A stretch of 64,000 bases of DNA, from assembly GCA_028751875.1 (NCBI GenBank), contig CM054155.1, positions 57,789,995-57,853,994 on the forward strand, read 5' to 3'. Every line of letters begins with the position of its first letter. Position 1 is the first letter of the stretch. The DNA comes from Rapana venosa (taxonomy: Eukaryota > Mollusca > Gastropoda > Neogastropoda > Muricidae). A program made the translations under genes and the position numbers. The notes beneath the pieces were generated by a model. It saw only the letters and a program-made list of their open reading frames with translations. It did no database searches and had not been told where the DNA came from. Shown one piece after another: positions 32,279 to 45,823 of this stretch.

Positions 32279-34723
32279 AAAACTGATTCCCATCTATACT
32301 TTACTTGTTTTTACTTCAACTTCTGGTAGCCATATTATGTGTATTGATTCTTCTTTTCTTTCTTTTTTTTTAAACTACTACGAAAGATTCGGATGCCGAG
32401 TCCAAATAAATTGGACAACAAAAAGTACAAAACGGGAAAGCCAGATCCGGAAAAAATGATGAAGGAACAAGAAACGAAAAAGGGGGAAAAGGAAGAGAGG
32501 AAAAGAACAAACATAAAGAAGAAAATAAAAGATATTTTTTCCTCTCTGTATTAGAACTTATAAACGGAATATATGTAGGACCTATCACAACAGAACTGTA
32601 AAGATCAATGTATCAATCAAACAGACCCATCACAACAAACTATAAAGATCAATTTAACAATCAAACAATCAACATTATTTCGTTACTTAGCTAATAGGTG
32701 GACTGGGAGGGATAGCCTCAGTGTTCAGAAGCACTCGCCTTTCTTTCCCCAGCCCAGGTTTAAGCACGTCGAGCGTGGTTACCACTTGGAAACAATGGTG
32801 ACCGTTTGCATTGCGCCTTGGCTTCAGTACATACCCCCCAGTTCACCACAGACTGGTGAAAGGGTACCTTCCCCTCTTTATGTAGGGTCAGGGAAGTTAA
32901 AAGCAGCGAGGGAGAGGTAGATGGGTGCCCGCCCTCAAATAGCTTGGCCCCTATAGATAGCTGAGGTTTCTTATGCTCGCTCCCCTACGACCACATAGGT
33001 TATGGGACACCTTTACCTTTATTTTTAACCTCAGATAGAGCTCCAAGACTCATCATTGGCGATGCCCGTTTGCCCACCATTAAGGTACCCGCATTCCGAT
33101 TTCGGGGGAAGAAAGTCAAGTAAATAGATAACATCTGGAGAATGCTAGAGATAAAGACAAAACGATGAAGACATGGGGAAAAGAGAAGAAATAAAAGCAG
33201 AAATGGGTGGCGCTGCTCTTGTGGCGACGCGCTCTCTCCCGGGGGAAGAGCAGCCCGAATTTCACGCAGAGAAATCTGCCGTGACTTAAAGGGGTATGAA
33301 ATAAACAACAAAAAAATAAATGACACATTCGTAAAGAAAACAGGAGAAGAAGAAAGAAGAAAATGACAAAGAATGTGGAAGAGGAGAGAGCAGGCAGATT
33401 GAAGTAAGAAGGCAGTACATATTATAAATCTATTTTATTTATTTATCATTCATTCTTGTATCTCGAATAAGCACTCACGTGCTTTTTATTAACATCAAGT
33501 CCCCCGTTTTTGATTCAAGTTTCCTAAATTTTGTCATCTCCGTTTCCCAAGCCGGCACACAATGGCCTAACTCTTTCCGAAAGCGGAACAGGATTTAACC
33601 GTGTGCTGCAAGATGTTCTGCGTGCGTCCGCACCGTGGGCCCTCAGGTTTATTGTCACCTCCGAAGATTTTAGAGAGAGAAAGGTCTGCACTGATTTAAC
33701 TCGATGGAGAAAGATATCCTCCTTGAACGGGATTCGAACCCGGGTTGTCAATTGCGAGCCATGTTCTAAACCACAGGGCTATACCATGCTCCAAGACGGT
33801 ACAGGTTGACCAGAACAGCACATAGATTATGATATAATATAATAGAACAGTTGAAAGAGGGGTTACAGAAAAAACAAGGAGATGAAGAGAAATAAAAGGC
33901 AAAGAAAAGGCGGAGAAAATGTGTTTGAAACAAAGTACGCAGAAGCCAGGAAGAATAAAAAAATAGGAGGAAAACAGTGGCACAAGAAAAACAAGTATGA
34001 AAAAAGTGGGGGAAAAGTAAAAAAGCAAAGAACAGGACAAAGAAGTTAGAGAGAGGGAAGAGAGATAAAGAGAGGGGGACAGAGAGATAGAAAATAGATG
34101 GATGGATATCGATCGATCGATCAATCGATCGATAGATTCTATAGATAGATCGATCGAAATAGATATATAGATAGATTAGAGGGGATAAGATAGATATAAG
34201 AATGGGATGGACGGACAGACGGAGAGAGAGAGATATCGACCAGACGAAAGACAACAGACAAACAGAGATAGACAAACAGGCAGAAAGACAGACAGAGATA
34301 GACAGGCTAGACAAGAACTTTATTGTGGAGCCAACATTGACAATCTTTTCATCGTCTTTAAAACTTAAAAGGTCGCGATTTTAACATTCTATCCTGAGGC
34401 AAATATGATCTTCATGATAACTAAATAAAGGAGAAGAAGTACTGAGGATAATAGCGGCAACAACGATAATAAGAAGAAGAACGACGATGACGACAACGAC
34501 AAAAGACGAAGAAGAGAAAAGACGAAGATGGAGGAGAATTAAGCAAAACAAAAGCTTGAAGAAGAAGAAGAGAAGAGAGAGACAGGAAGAGAGAGAGAAC
34601 AGAGACAGACAACAGACAGACAGAGGGGGAGAAGGGTTTAGAGAGGAGAGAAGGAAGACAGATCTAGACAGACAGAGACAGAGTCAGAGAAACAGATAGA
34701 CAGAAAGTTAGACTTTTAGACTG

Positions 34724-35234
34724 ATACTGTACATCCGCCTTAGGCCACAATACAAAAGAATGATGTCCATACAGAGTGGGCATATGACATAAGCGATATG
34801 AACACATTAGTAAACGTTAACAAAATGTATACATATACATGTAATTTAATAATGATCAGCAATGATAAGACAAGAAAAATAAAACATCATCCGTTTCTTG
34901 AATATTCATCAAGAAACAAGTCACGTGCCTCATAATCGACAATGTAGTGTTCATCAACATAAGGATCAATTTCTAGAAAGTTGTCTTATTTCTTCTGGTG
35001 GTGGCATGAAAAATACATCGTGATAAATGTGTATCTATCAGTAGGTATTGTAGCTTTGAATATCACGTGTAAAAGAAGTCTTTTCGAATATTAAAAAAAC
35101 AACTTATGTCTCAAATCTTCATAGACAGGACAATTGAATAAAAAGTGTTCTTCATTCTCTATTTTGGTCTTTACAAACAGGGCACTGCTTAACTTCATTT
35201 GAACTACTATAGCATGTGTACTATTTTTAGCGGG
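34724..35234 (-). pseudogene. LINE 3' end fragment, duplicated copy
   Basis: Counterpart of 18380-18890, with the same KIENEEHFLFNCPVYEDLR frame and the same break after it. A few single-base differences occur near 34740-34800. Confidence 0.6.
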
Positions 35235-36121
35235 AGAAGAGAGCGAGAGAGAGAAGTAGAAGAGAGAGAGAGAGAGAGATAGAGAGGAGAGAGAGAGAAA
35301 TGAGAGAGGGAGAAAGTGACTGAGGGACTGAGGGACAGAACAGAGATAGGCCAAAAAGGAGAAACAGAGAGAGACAGAGGCAAAGGGGCGCGAAAGAACT
35401 GAACTACAAATGTAAAAAATGGGAGAAAATATCATAACAAACCCACGTTAACTTATAGAGAAATGACAAGCGTAGGCTTAAAAAAGATGTTGGGTTGTTT
35501 AAATTTAAAGTAAAAAGCAGTATAAACAATTAGTCAGCATCATCTTTAACCAAACTTTTAATCGCCCGTCTGTTTTCAGTTCAAAGACTCAATCTCATTT
35601 AATTTTTTGTTGCTATTTTTGTCTTTGTTGTTGTTGCTGTTGTTGTTGTTTGGGGGTTGCTGTTGTTAGAGATTTTAAGTTTTCTGTTTTGTTGTTGTGT
35701 TTTATTCTCGTTTCTCATTATAGTTGTTGTTATTGTGGTTATCTAGTTCAGCTGTCGGGTTTTTTCTGTAACTTATATTTTGATGATTTACACTGCTATA
35801 AAATTATCGTTTTTTATGTCTTATGGCTGGAAATTTGAACAACAACAACAACAAAAGTAAAGGTTCTGAAATCTTAAGATTTAAAGTGAATAAACACGTT
35901 TCATATCAAATGTACATTTAGCACAGAGTATGAGAAGAAACAGACAAACAGACGGACGACAGACATACAGTCTATCTCACTCTCTCTCTTCTCCTCTCAC
36001 TCTCTCCTCACTCTCTCATCCTCTATAAATATATATATATAAATATATAAATATATAATATATATATATTATATATATCTATATAAATATATTATAATGT
36101 TATTGTTTCGATCATCAATAT

Positions 36122-36497
36122 TCGTTTCTCATTCCCCAAATAGAGAATGAAGAACACTTTTATTATTTGTCCTGTCTATGAAGATTTGAGACATAAGTTT
36201 CGTAAAGATTCGAAAAGATTCCCTTTACAGTGCTACACAAAGGTACAATATATTACTGATAGACATAATTTATCACGATTTATTGTTCATGCAACCAACA
36301 GAAGAAATAAGATAACTTTCTAGAAATTGATCCTTATATTGATGAATACTACATTCACAAACATTGTCGATTTATGACGCACGTGAATTGATTCGTGATG
36401 AATTTTCAAGAAATGGCTGATGTATAATTTCTTGGGTTATTATTGCTGGTACATTATTTCATATGAATACATGTTGATAGTAGTATGTTTATAACAC
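36122..36497 (+). pseudogene. LINE 3' end fragment, opposite orientation, duplicated copy
   Basis: Counterpart of 19775-20150, with sequence essentially unchanged. Confidence 0.6.
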
Positions 36498-39400
36498 ATC
36501 TGTCTTTCTGTCTCTCTGTCTTTTTTCTCCTTCCTTCCTTCCTTTTCATTTTTCTTTCTCTTTTTTCTTTCAGTCTTTTTTCTATCCCCCTACATCTTTG
36601 TTAAAATTATGTTTTTAAAAATTTTACTTTATTCTTTTATATCGAGGATAAGAAAAAGATCACGTATTGCTTATTTTACATCCAGTCCCCGTGTGTATGC
36701 GGTTTGTAAATTCTGTCTTCGATCCCACCGGCCACAATGGCCCTACTCTTACGAAAATCGGAACAGGATTTAACGTGTGCGCAAAAAGTTCTCTCTCTCT
36801 CTGTCTCTGTCTCTCCCTCTCTCCCTCCCTCTCTAGAGAGACAGAGACATAGAGACAGACAGAAACTGAGGCACTGACACAGACAGACGCAATGAGATAC
36901 AGACAAACTTAAGAACAGAAAAAGAATAAAAAGCACATAAACTAAAAAAAATATACACATGCATTCGTCCAAAACTCACTTATGATGACGAGACGTTTAA
37001 ATGAAGAAAAAACCAACACATACATACATTAAAAAAACAACAACAACAACAAAACAAAACCTAAACCACCATCACGACCAACCACCATCAACAACAACAA
37101 CAACAACAACCTACAAGCAACAGACAAACCAGGGAAGCCAAGCCCGAATTTCACGTAGAGAAATCTCTGTACTTAAAGTTGGTATAAAAAAAAAATAAAT
37201 AAAATAAAATAAACTAAAACTAGAATAAAAAAAGCAAACAAAGCTTTCACTTACTTTCCCGAACATTCCAAAATAAAAAAACGGAAAAAAAAGTTTTTGA
37301 AAACCTCAGCAACCAACACACACGACACACACACACACACAACCCAACCTACTCCAAAAAATACCCCATCCTAATAATAACTAAAAATTGCACACAACAA
37401 CAACAACATCAACAACAAACATTCTTGTCATCTCACCTTTTTATGACAACAATGACGCCTCCATCTCCTCCTCCTCCTCCTTCTCCTCCTTCTCCTTTCC
37501 TCTCGCCCGTAAGGCAAAAACTAGTCTTTTTGCCCTCAAGAAAAAGGCAACCAACCCACCACACGCTTGTGAGTTAGCTTTTTTTTCCGAGCAAAAAGGT
37601 TTTTTAGCGATAAACAAACCCAACCGAAAGCTTTATGTTTTTTTTTGTGTGTGTAGATAGATATCAAACTTGGCCAACCCTTGCACGAAACTGTAAGGGG
37701 CTCTCGCAGACAGAGAAACAGAGAGAGTGAGTGAGTGAGTTGACAAAGAGACGGTTTGAGGTCTGGATGGAAAGACTTAAGCATGGGTACCCTGACGTTT
37801 TATATATCCCGCGCGCAGTCTCCAGCTCCCTCCCTTACGTCCCTCCTTCCTATCTCTCCCCTCCATTTTCACTCTCTTCCTTCCCTCTCGCAGTGGTGGT
37901 GGATGGGGTGGGGATGGGTAGGGATGGGTGAGGGGGGGTTAGGATGAGCGATTCATTGATGACGAAACAATACGCCGCGGCAACAGCAGCGGCAAGCAGC
38001 GCAGCGGTGGTGGTGGTGGTGGTGTGGTTGGTGGTAAGCAGAGTCGGTGGAAGGGGGGTCGAGCTGAGCGTGCGGTGGTGTGAGGGGGTGTTGTGTGTGG
38101 ATGGGGGAGGGGGGGTTGTTTGTGTGTATGTTGGTGAGGGTGGTGTGGTTTGTGTGCGTGTGTGATGGTTTTGTGTGTGTGTGTTTTGTGTGTTGCGTGA
38201 GTGGTGTGTGTTTGAGGGGGGGGGGTGGTATGGGGTGTGTTTTGAGGTGTTTGGTGTGTGTGTGGTTTGGTGTGTGTTTGACTGAAGATTGTCTTTTCTC
38301 TTTGTCCCAGTGATTCTGTTGTGTGTGTGTGTGCGTGTGTGGTGTGAGTTGTGTGTGTGTGTGAGTGTGAGTGCGTGTTGGTGTGTGTGTGTGTGTGTGT
38401 GGTGTGTGTGGTGCCGTGTTGTGTGTGGTGTGTGTGACTGAAGATTGTCCTCTTTTCTTCTTTGTCCAGCGATGTCGTGTGGGTGTGTGTGTGTGAGGGG
38501 GGGTGAACGGTGGGGGGGGGGGGGGTGTTTGTAGGTGGGGTTTGAGTGTGGGGGGGGGGGGGGGGGTGGGAGGGCGTGGGGGGGGGGTTCCTGGGTTGGC
38601 TGAAGTTTTACTTCGTTTTTTTATTTTATTTGGAAAGAAGTAGGAAGTAGTGAAAGCTATGCAAGGATAATGGAATAAGCAACTCATGTGCTTTTTTTTT
38701 TACAACCAGTCCCATGTGTAGCACTTTTGTGAATTTTTGTCATCTGTTTCCCACCGGCACACAATGGCTTACCTTACGAAAAGTGAACAGGATTTAAACG
38801 AGTGGCTCAGATGTGTATGTGTGTGTGTGTGGGGGGGGGGGGGGGGGGGCGGTGTAGGGGGTGGTAGGTGGGGTGTTTTGGTGGGGGTTGTTTTGTGTGT
38901 GGTGCCGGGGTGGGTGGGGGGTGGATGTGGGGTGGGGGGGTTGGGGGTGAGTGGGTGGGTGGTGTTTGGTGGGGGTGGTGGTGGTGCGGATGGGTATGTG
39001 GGTAAGTGGGTTATGTTGTGGGGGGGGGGGGGAGAAGAGGTATGTGGGCGTATGTGTGTGTGTGTTGTGTGTTATGTGTGTTTACTTATTTCATTAAAAA
39101 AAATTCCATTCCTTAATATCGAGGATAATAGAACAAACATTCATGTGCTTTTTTTTCTTTTTTCACATCCAGTCGCGATGTTGTATGCGGTTGTGTCAGT
39201 TTTGTCATCTGCTCCCAATGGCCTACTCTTCCGAAAAGCGGAGCAAAGTGCTTGTGGAAGACAAATCACAGTGGCTTCAGCAGTCAGCCTGTCTCTGTAC
39301 CTTTCAGCTAAAAACGTACAGAACTACTGGTACAGAGAGAAAGATGTTTACTGATCAATATGTGATCGTATCTTTCCAACAAATAAGTGGCCGACGATTT

Positions 39401-42185
39401 AAGATGAGGCAAAGCGCTTTGATTTGTAGCTTTACAAGATTCAGCGCTATATGAATTCCATAACATAATTATAATATTAATATTATTATTATTATTATAA
39501 TTATTAATAATATTATTATATTATTATTATATATTATCTAAAATACAAGGGTTTTCTCCGAAGGAGTTGAACGGCCACAGGCAAAGGAAGCTGTCTGAAA
39601 AGTCGAAAAAAACAGACATGGACACACACCACGCACACACACATAACGCATCACACACACACACAACCACACACTACACACACACACACAACACACAAAC
39701 ACAGCACACACACACACACACATACACACACACAAATCAGAAGTCATTAAATAAGCACGAAAATGTTCACTCTTATACAATTCCTCTTCTTAAACCTTCG
39801 TCGTAGAATGCTCGGCGCAGAGCAACGATTGTTGTCTGTTATTGAGCTCAAGGAGTCGCGCTGGACCCGTTAGGCCCCCTGACAAATAAGGCCCAGACGC
39901 ATCGGCGTAACAGTGTGCTGTTAAATACAGCTCAACTTCTCTGGCTCTTGGTCATGGCTGGTTGCCGGTACTGTGCTCTTCTGTCCTGTGTAAGAATGAG
40001 TTGAGTGCAGCGCTTTGGCTTTGTCTCTGCAAGATATAGCGCTAAATAAATTCCCCTTTATGAGTAATGTAAGATGATGTTGATATGATATTAAAATTAT
40101 ATTATTATTAATATTGTTGTTTTGTTGTTTGTTGTTGTTGTGTTATTATTGTTTTATTATTGTAATTATTATAATTATTATTGTTACCGTCTTTGTGGAC
40201 CCTTGTTTCGTCGGTGTTTTTGTGTTCGTGTTTCTCTCTTTATGAGATGCTATCTTCGGTTAGTTCTTTAGTTTGCTTCATTCTTGGTAGTGTTTGCCTC
40301 CCGTCCAGTCCCATTTCGTGTTTTTTTTTTGTGTGTGTGTAAGAATGTATCTGTCTATCTATATACTATCTATGTAGTCTAACTAATCACTGTCTGTCGT
40401 TTATTCTTCTGTCTATCTGATCAAAACTGTCTGCCTATCTAACTGGTTATCTGTCTTTCAAGCTATCCATATCTGCTTTATGTTCTAACTAGTTTAACAC
40501 CTGTCTGTCATCTGTCCTGTCTATCTGAATGTCTATCTACGATCATCGTATCTATCCACCCATCTTCATCCATCCATCCATCCAATCTGTCCTGCCTGTC
40601 CTGTCCAGTCTGTCTGTCTCACTCCACTCTCTCGTCACACTCCGTCTCTCCTCTCTCTTCATCTTCTCCTCTCCACGTCCCCTCCTCTCTCTCTCTCTCA
40701 TCTCTCTCTATATATATATATATAAAAATATATATATAATCAATATATATATTATATAGAAAATAGATATATATATATAATGTGTATGTGTGTGTGTGTG
40801 GTGTGTTGTGGTGTGTGTGTGTGTGTGCACGTGAGCGGTTCTTTAAATAAAAAAAACGAATCATAAGCAACAACCAACAGACAACAAAAAAACGATTTTT
40901 AAAACTGAAGCGTTGGCCGTTTAATTGTAAACCTTGTGAACTTGTCTCCATAATCACAGACGGCGGGGATGGAAACAGAATGAAGGAGGGGAGATGGGGA
41001 GAGAGAGAGAGAAAGCTACTTTTCAGAAAGAAAAAGAGGATTGTCATCGACCACAGAAGGCTGACTGACTGACGACTGAACTGACTTACTGACCGATTGA
41101 CTGACTGACTGACCGACTGATTGATTGATTGACTGACAGACTGACTGCCTGACTCATTGAACCTGACTGACTTACTGATTGATTGATTGATTGACTGGAC
41201 TGACTGACTGCCTGACGACTGATTGACTGACTGATTGACTGACTGACTGACGGACCGACGGACGACTGACTGACTGACTGGCTGACTGCCCTGATTGACT
41301 GCAGACTGAACTGACTGACTGACTGACTGACTGACTCTTTGACTGACTGCCTTGACTGACTACCGACCGACTGACTGACTGACTGACTTACTGCACTGCC
41401 TTACTGCCTGACTGACTGACTGCCTGACTGCCTGACTGCCTGACTGCACTGATCTGCCTGACGACTGATTGACTGACTGACGTACAACCATCCATCCATT
41501 CAGCAAACAATCGAAAATGGCTGAGAGCCGACAGGAGAGGATGAAATAAGTCAACTGACCAGAGACGGGCTCAGTGTTGTTCAAAGGAAAATTGTCCGTG
41601 TCGATTTGCCCACGTAGAAGAAAGCAATTCGCAAACAGGAAACACCTCCTTTGATTCTTAGATGTTGATGGTTTTGTGGTGTGTGGTTGTTTTTTTTAGG
41701 AATTACCGTGCATCCTACTAATCTAGCAATACATATTGCTATACTCTTATAAAAAAAAACCTTTTAGTAAGAAGCGATTAATACTCTTAGGGTTTGAGTT
41801 TGGGTTGGGTTTTATTTAAACCTGTGTGAGGAATGAAGTTTCGTCAGCTATCACTTTGCAGTGGATAGACGTGAAATGAAGCAACAACATATCAAGTTTT
41901 TTAATTCGATATTGTCCCATCTAATATTCCCCATTTCTTTATCAGTGGTTGGAGGTTCACAGATGAGGCGTGTCTGTAGCGGCTGTTTTAAAAACACAAC
42001 CATTAAAGGTAGCCGTCATTCCGACATCTGAGATAATGTTTAACCACCACAACTTGCGTCCAATGCACTTTTTCCTAGTGGACAGGGGTAGCCTAGGTTA
42101 GAACATTTGCGCTCGCAGACTGACGACCTGGGTTATATTTCCCGTTCCAAGGTATATTTTCCCCGTGGAGTTAACCTCAGTGCAG

Positions 42186-42473
42186 GAGGCACCGTGGTCG
42201 AGGTTTTAGGAGGCGGTCATCCTCGCGATCCAGAGGTCCGCGAAGTTTCGATCCCCGCTCGGCTCGGTGTTGTGTTCTTGGGAAAACACTTTACTCCTAT
42301 TTTTCCTCACATCACCCAGGTGTACAAGTGGGTACCGAAGCTCTTCTGGGTAGTATCGGGGCGACAGACTACGTCCCAGTCCCAGGGTGGTGTAAAACAA
42401 TCAAGTTCTCTAACGGCTACAGAAACCGGATAAGCTCCGGCTCTATGTGGCCTTCTGGCTCGAAAGAACATAC
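42186..42473 (+). mobile_element. SINE-E inside SINE-A, duplicated copy
   Basis: Identical to 25834-26121, including the flanking 14-bp target duplication. The nested insertion therefore predates the duplication, if the duplication is real. Confidence 0.88.
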
Positions 42474-43844
42474 TAACCTCAGTGCAGACTCACTCCTCCC
42501 CCAAAAGTACATCGGAAGAGACTATAAACCGAGGCCGCCGTGTGCGAATGCAATGCAGAATATCTTGCCGCACATTTTCAATACTGTTCTGCTTTTCGAA
42601 AGAGTAGGCCATTGTGTGCCTGCGTGGGAACGGATGACAAAATTGACGAAAACTGCATACACACGAGGACTGGAAGTAAAAAACACACGAGTGCTTATTT
42701 CCATTATACTCGATAAAAAATAAACAAATAATAATGTTTTGTTGTCATAATATGTTTCTTACAGACACAAATGTCCTACTCTTCTGTTAGGCAGATGGTT
42801 TTAACGAATGTGTGCAAGAAGATTTTTCTGCGTGCGTTCGCACACGGGGCTTGGTTAATAGTCTCATCCGAAGACTTTTGGGAGAGTGGAGACTGCACTG
42901 ATGTTAACACCAGGGATCAAAAATCACCCTTGAACGAGTCCGAACCCGATCGTCAGATTGCGAGCGCAATGTACTGACCACTAGGCTATCCCGTCCCCCT
43001 AAGACAAAAAATGCATGCACGCCAGTGTGTGTGTTTAGACATCATCTCTTGATGTCGGAAATGTGGCTAATAATAATAATAATAATAAAAAAAATAATGA
43101 TGATGAGATGAATACAAATAATAATAATAAATAATAAAACAATAATAAAAATAATTATGGAATTATTATAGCGCTGAATCTTACAAAGCAACCAAATCAA
43201 AGTGGCGCACTTTAAAAAAAATGTATGGCGTTGTATCGTTTTTATTTAAATGTTGTCCATCTGTTCCCGACCGGCACACAATGGCCTCTGACTCCTATTC
43301 GAACAGCGGAACAGGATTTACGTGCGCAAGATGTTCCTTCATAGCGTTCGCCACGGGGCCTCGGCTTATAGTCTCATCCGAATGACCTTCTGTTCGATTT
43401 TTTTTGTCAAACTGGGATGAAAGGACGAGGCTTGGGAATCGACCCAGGGACCATCACGGTTACATGTTGGAAGGCAAACGTCTAACCCTCCCCCTCTACC
43501 TTCCTTTTTAATGGCTACCTTTATACAATAGGTTAAAACAGCCGCACACGGGGAAGGGCAATTTCTAGTCTACCATGCCATATCCGGACTTGAAAACAAA
43601 AAGCGAACAGTAACTCCCAGTCTCCTGCAAGAGGAAAGAACGCTCAACAGACAACAAAACTCTCCAGAATCGCCCTAACCTGAAAGTAGGTTCTCCTCTG
43701 TGTATCAGAAAACCGAAGGGAAGCAACAGGGTGCACACCAGGCACACAACGGTCCATTCTCATATCACGCACGATTCATTTGCTTAAAGGCAGAGGAAAC
43801 CCCATGGTGTGTGTGACATGTGGATGTGCGGGTAACCATCAGCC

Positions 43845-44178
43845 GAACCCTGACTTATGCAGCACGCACCACACTCGCGTGCAAAACATACACACACTCG
43901 CGTGCACACAACACACATCCGCGCGCGCCGAAACACACACAACGCCCCCTTTATACGAAAGGTACTTACAGACTGTGCGGGGGAAGGTTGCTGGAGGCAG
44001 CTGAACGAAAGTCCTTCAGTCCACTGCTGTGGGAAAAGAAACACCACGAGTACTTCCACACTCCATGAAGACCAGTACAGAGAGGACAGCTGCTGTCTTC
44101 ACTGTCCCCCACCTCTTCCCTTTCCATTGGAAACACATCTCAATGCCCCTGCACACTGGCCTGTGTTTCTAGTCGCCA
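43845..44178. other. Spacer with CA tract
   Basis: Begins with a CACGCG/ACAC-rich stretch (43860-43945) and continues as GC-richer unique sequence. Overlapping open frames on both strands have no recognised domain. Confidence 0.4.
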
Positions 44179-44545
44179 TCATAAAAACAAAAACCTGACA
44201 ATTTTCGCGCACTGGGAGAACCACACAGAAGGCAGGCAGGCAGAATGGTGTTTTCCGTCCCTAAACACTTGGTAGCAAGCTTGGGTCAGGTCCTCTCCCA
44301 CAACTTTTCGTCCTTTGCCTGTTGAATCCCTCCACTGGCCAGAACGCGCAGGCCTCTGTTTTCTGTCCACACATCTCTCACAGTGACTGGCCCGTTGTTC
44401 TAAACCAGTCAGTGCCATCCTGTTGGCTTGAGCAAGCATCCTCCATGTCAGTTCCTTCCACTGGCCCTCCCTCACACCTGATGAGCGCCTGACAGTGAGT
44501 GTCACAGCCTGTGCTGCTGCTGCTGCTGCTGCTGTCACTGCCCTC
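44179..44545 (-). CDS. Possible protein-coding exon, function unknown
   Basis: A 119-codon minus frame starts in an Ala run encoded by a GCA array (44512-44535) and reads into non-repetitive sequence of balanced composition. It contains WKELTWRMLAQANRMALTG, a CERC pair and later scattered Cys and His residues (HHSACLPSVW). It lies outside any simple repeat or known transposon here and is GC-richer than its surroundings. I recognise no domain. There is no clear start, and the downstream edge (CAG before GTTTTTG on the minus strand, about 44192) is only a weak donor. It could equally be chance. Confidence 0.22.
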
Positions 44546-44897
44546 TCCTGCTTCTCCTTCCCTCCCCGGGCACCTCTCGCGCTTTGTCAGATTTCTCTTT
44601 TAAAATCAGAATTCAATGAATCCTGTTTTGTGACAGAAAATGTTCTACAAACTGGTCCCCCTTTTGTCCCCTCCAAAACACTGTACTTCTAGTTTCTCAA
44701 ATTATTGTGTTAGTCAAAGTGGGGCAGAGTTCAACCTCTGTGTTTATGAAGCCGCATCAGCCTTGGTCGATGACCTGATGGTCGTGGGAAGATGTCATGG
44801 ACAGGCTGACCTGGTGTCTGAACATACCCGGTCTTGTAAACCCACACTTTCGGCATTCACATCAACTTTCTGCCTGTATCCGTTTACACATCGCCTT
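44546..44897. other. Spacer, nothing recognised
   Basis: Unique sequence leading into the tandem repeat. A 140-codon frame starting at 44640 continues into the repeat and has no domain. Confidence 0.4.
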
Positions 44898-45375
44898 CCG
44901 CTGTTTACACATGTAGCATGTCATCTTTTGCTATTACTTTGTGGTCACTATTTACACACGTTAACAGCCCCCGCTGTTTACACATGTAACATGTCATCTT
45001 TTGCTGTTACTTTGTGGGCACTGTTTACACACGTAACAACCCTCCGCTGTTTACACATGTAACATGTCATCTTTGGGTGTTACTTTGTGGTCACTGTTTA
45101 CACACGTAACAGCTCCTCCCGCTGTTTACACATGTACATGTCATCTTTTGCTGTTACTTTTTGGGGCACTGTTTAACACACGTTAACAGCTCCTCCCGCT
45201 GTTTACAAAATGTAGCATGTCATTTTTGCTGTTTACTTTGTGGTCACGTTTACACACGTTAACCAGCTCCTCCGCTGTTTACACATGTAGCATGTCATCT
45301 TTTGCTGTTACCCTTTGTGGTCACTGTTTACACACGTTTAACAGCTCCTCCCGCTGTTGACACAGGTAAACAAGA
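44898..45375 (+). repeat. 73-79-bp tandem repeat, about 6.4 copies
   Basis: Unit starts CGCTGTTTACACATGTA and contains CATGTCATCTTTTGCTGTTA, TTTGTGGTCACTGTTTACAC and ACGTTAACAGCTCCTCC. Starts at 44899, 44972, 45045, 45120, 45198, 45273 and 45352 give periods of 73, 73, 75, 78, 75 and 79. CTGTTTACACA(C/T)GT occurs twice per unit, suggesting an older half-length repeat. Confidence 0.9.
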
Positions 45376-45748
45376 CTTGCTGCTGTTTCTGCTGTTGCAC
45401 ATCGTCTCCCCTGTTTCTTTGTGGTGCCTTTAAAAAACGTCACACATCACAGACACTGGTCACTGTCAGGGGGCTGGCCACCACGACTTCCTAGCCCCTG
45501 ATCCCCAAAATGATGACATAGACAGCAGCAGACGTCACGTGCACAAAGGTTCACCATGATTGTTCCTGCAAGTCAAGTCAAAATGATCTTTTTGAGGGTA
45601 AAATATTTAAAATTAAACAACTTTAATTTCATCCTGCCCTCACAATAAAGAGAGAATCAAGAAAATTGACATAGAAAGCAATCAATAGCCATGGACTGAC
45701 TGACTGAGCGCTAAAGCTCCACTGACAAGCTGGCAAAGCAGCACGCAC
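45376..45748. other. Spacer, nothing recognised
   Basis: Unique sequence between the tandem repeat and a CA array. No gene seen. Confidence 0.4.
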
Positions 45749-45823
45749 AAAACACACACACACACACACACCCCCACACAGACACACACACACACACACA
45801 CAACCACAAAACAACAACACACA
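45749..45823. repeat. CA microsatellite at a duplication edge
   Basis: Imperfect (CA)n, ending directly where the 45824-47621 duplicated segment starts. Confidence 0.85.

Larger units (their letters stand above)
30051..43844 (+). repeat. 13.8-kb duplicated segment, copy 2
   Basis: Direct copy of 13757-27492. All elements listed there recur: SINE-B about 32703, SINE-A 33445, 36627, 38666, 39106, 42082, 42762 and 43247, SINE-E 42186, LINE ends about 34724 and 36122, and GACT array 41057. Composition and microsatellite lengths match copy 1 almost exactly from 34,000 on. The right edge is at 43844, after which sequence diverges at once. Confidence 0.93.
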
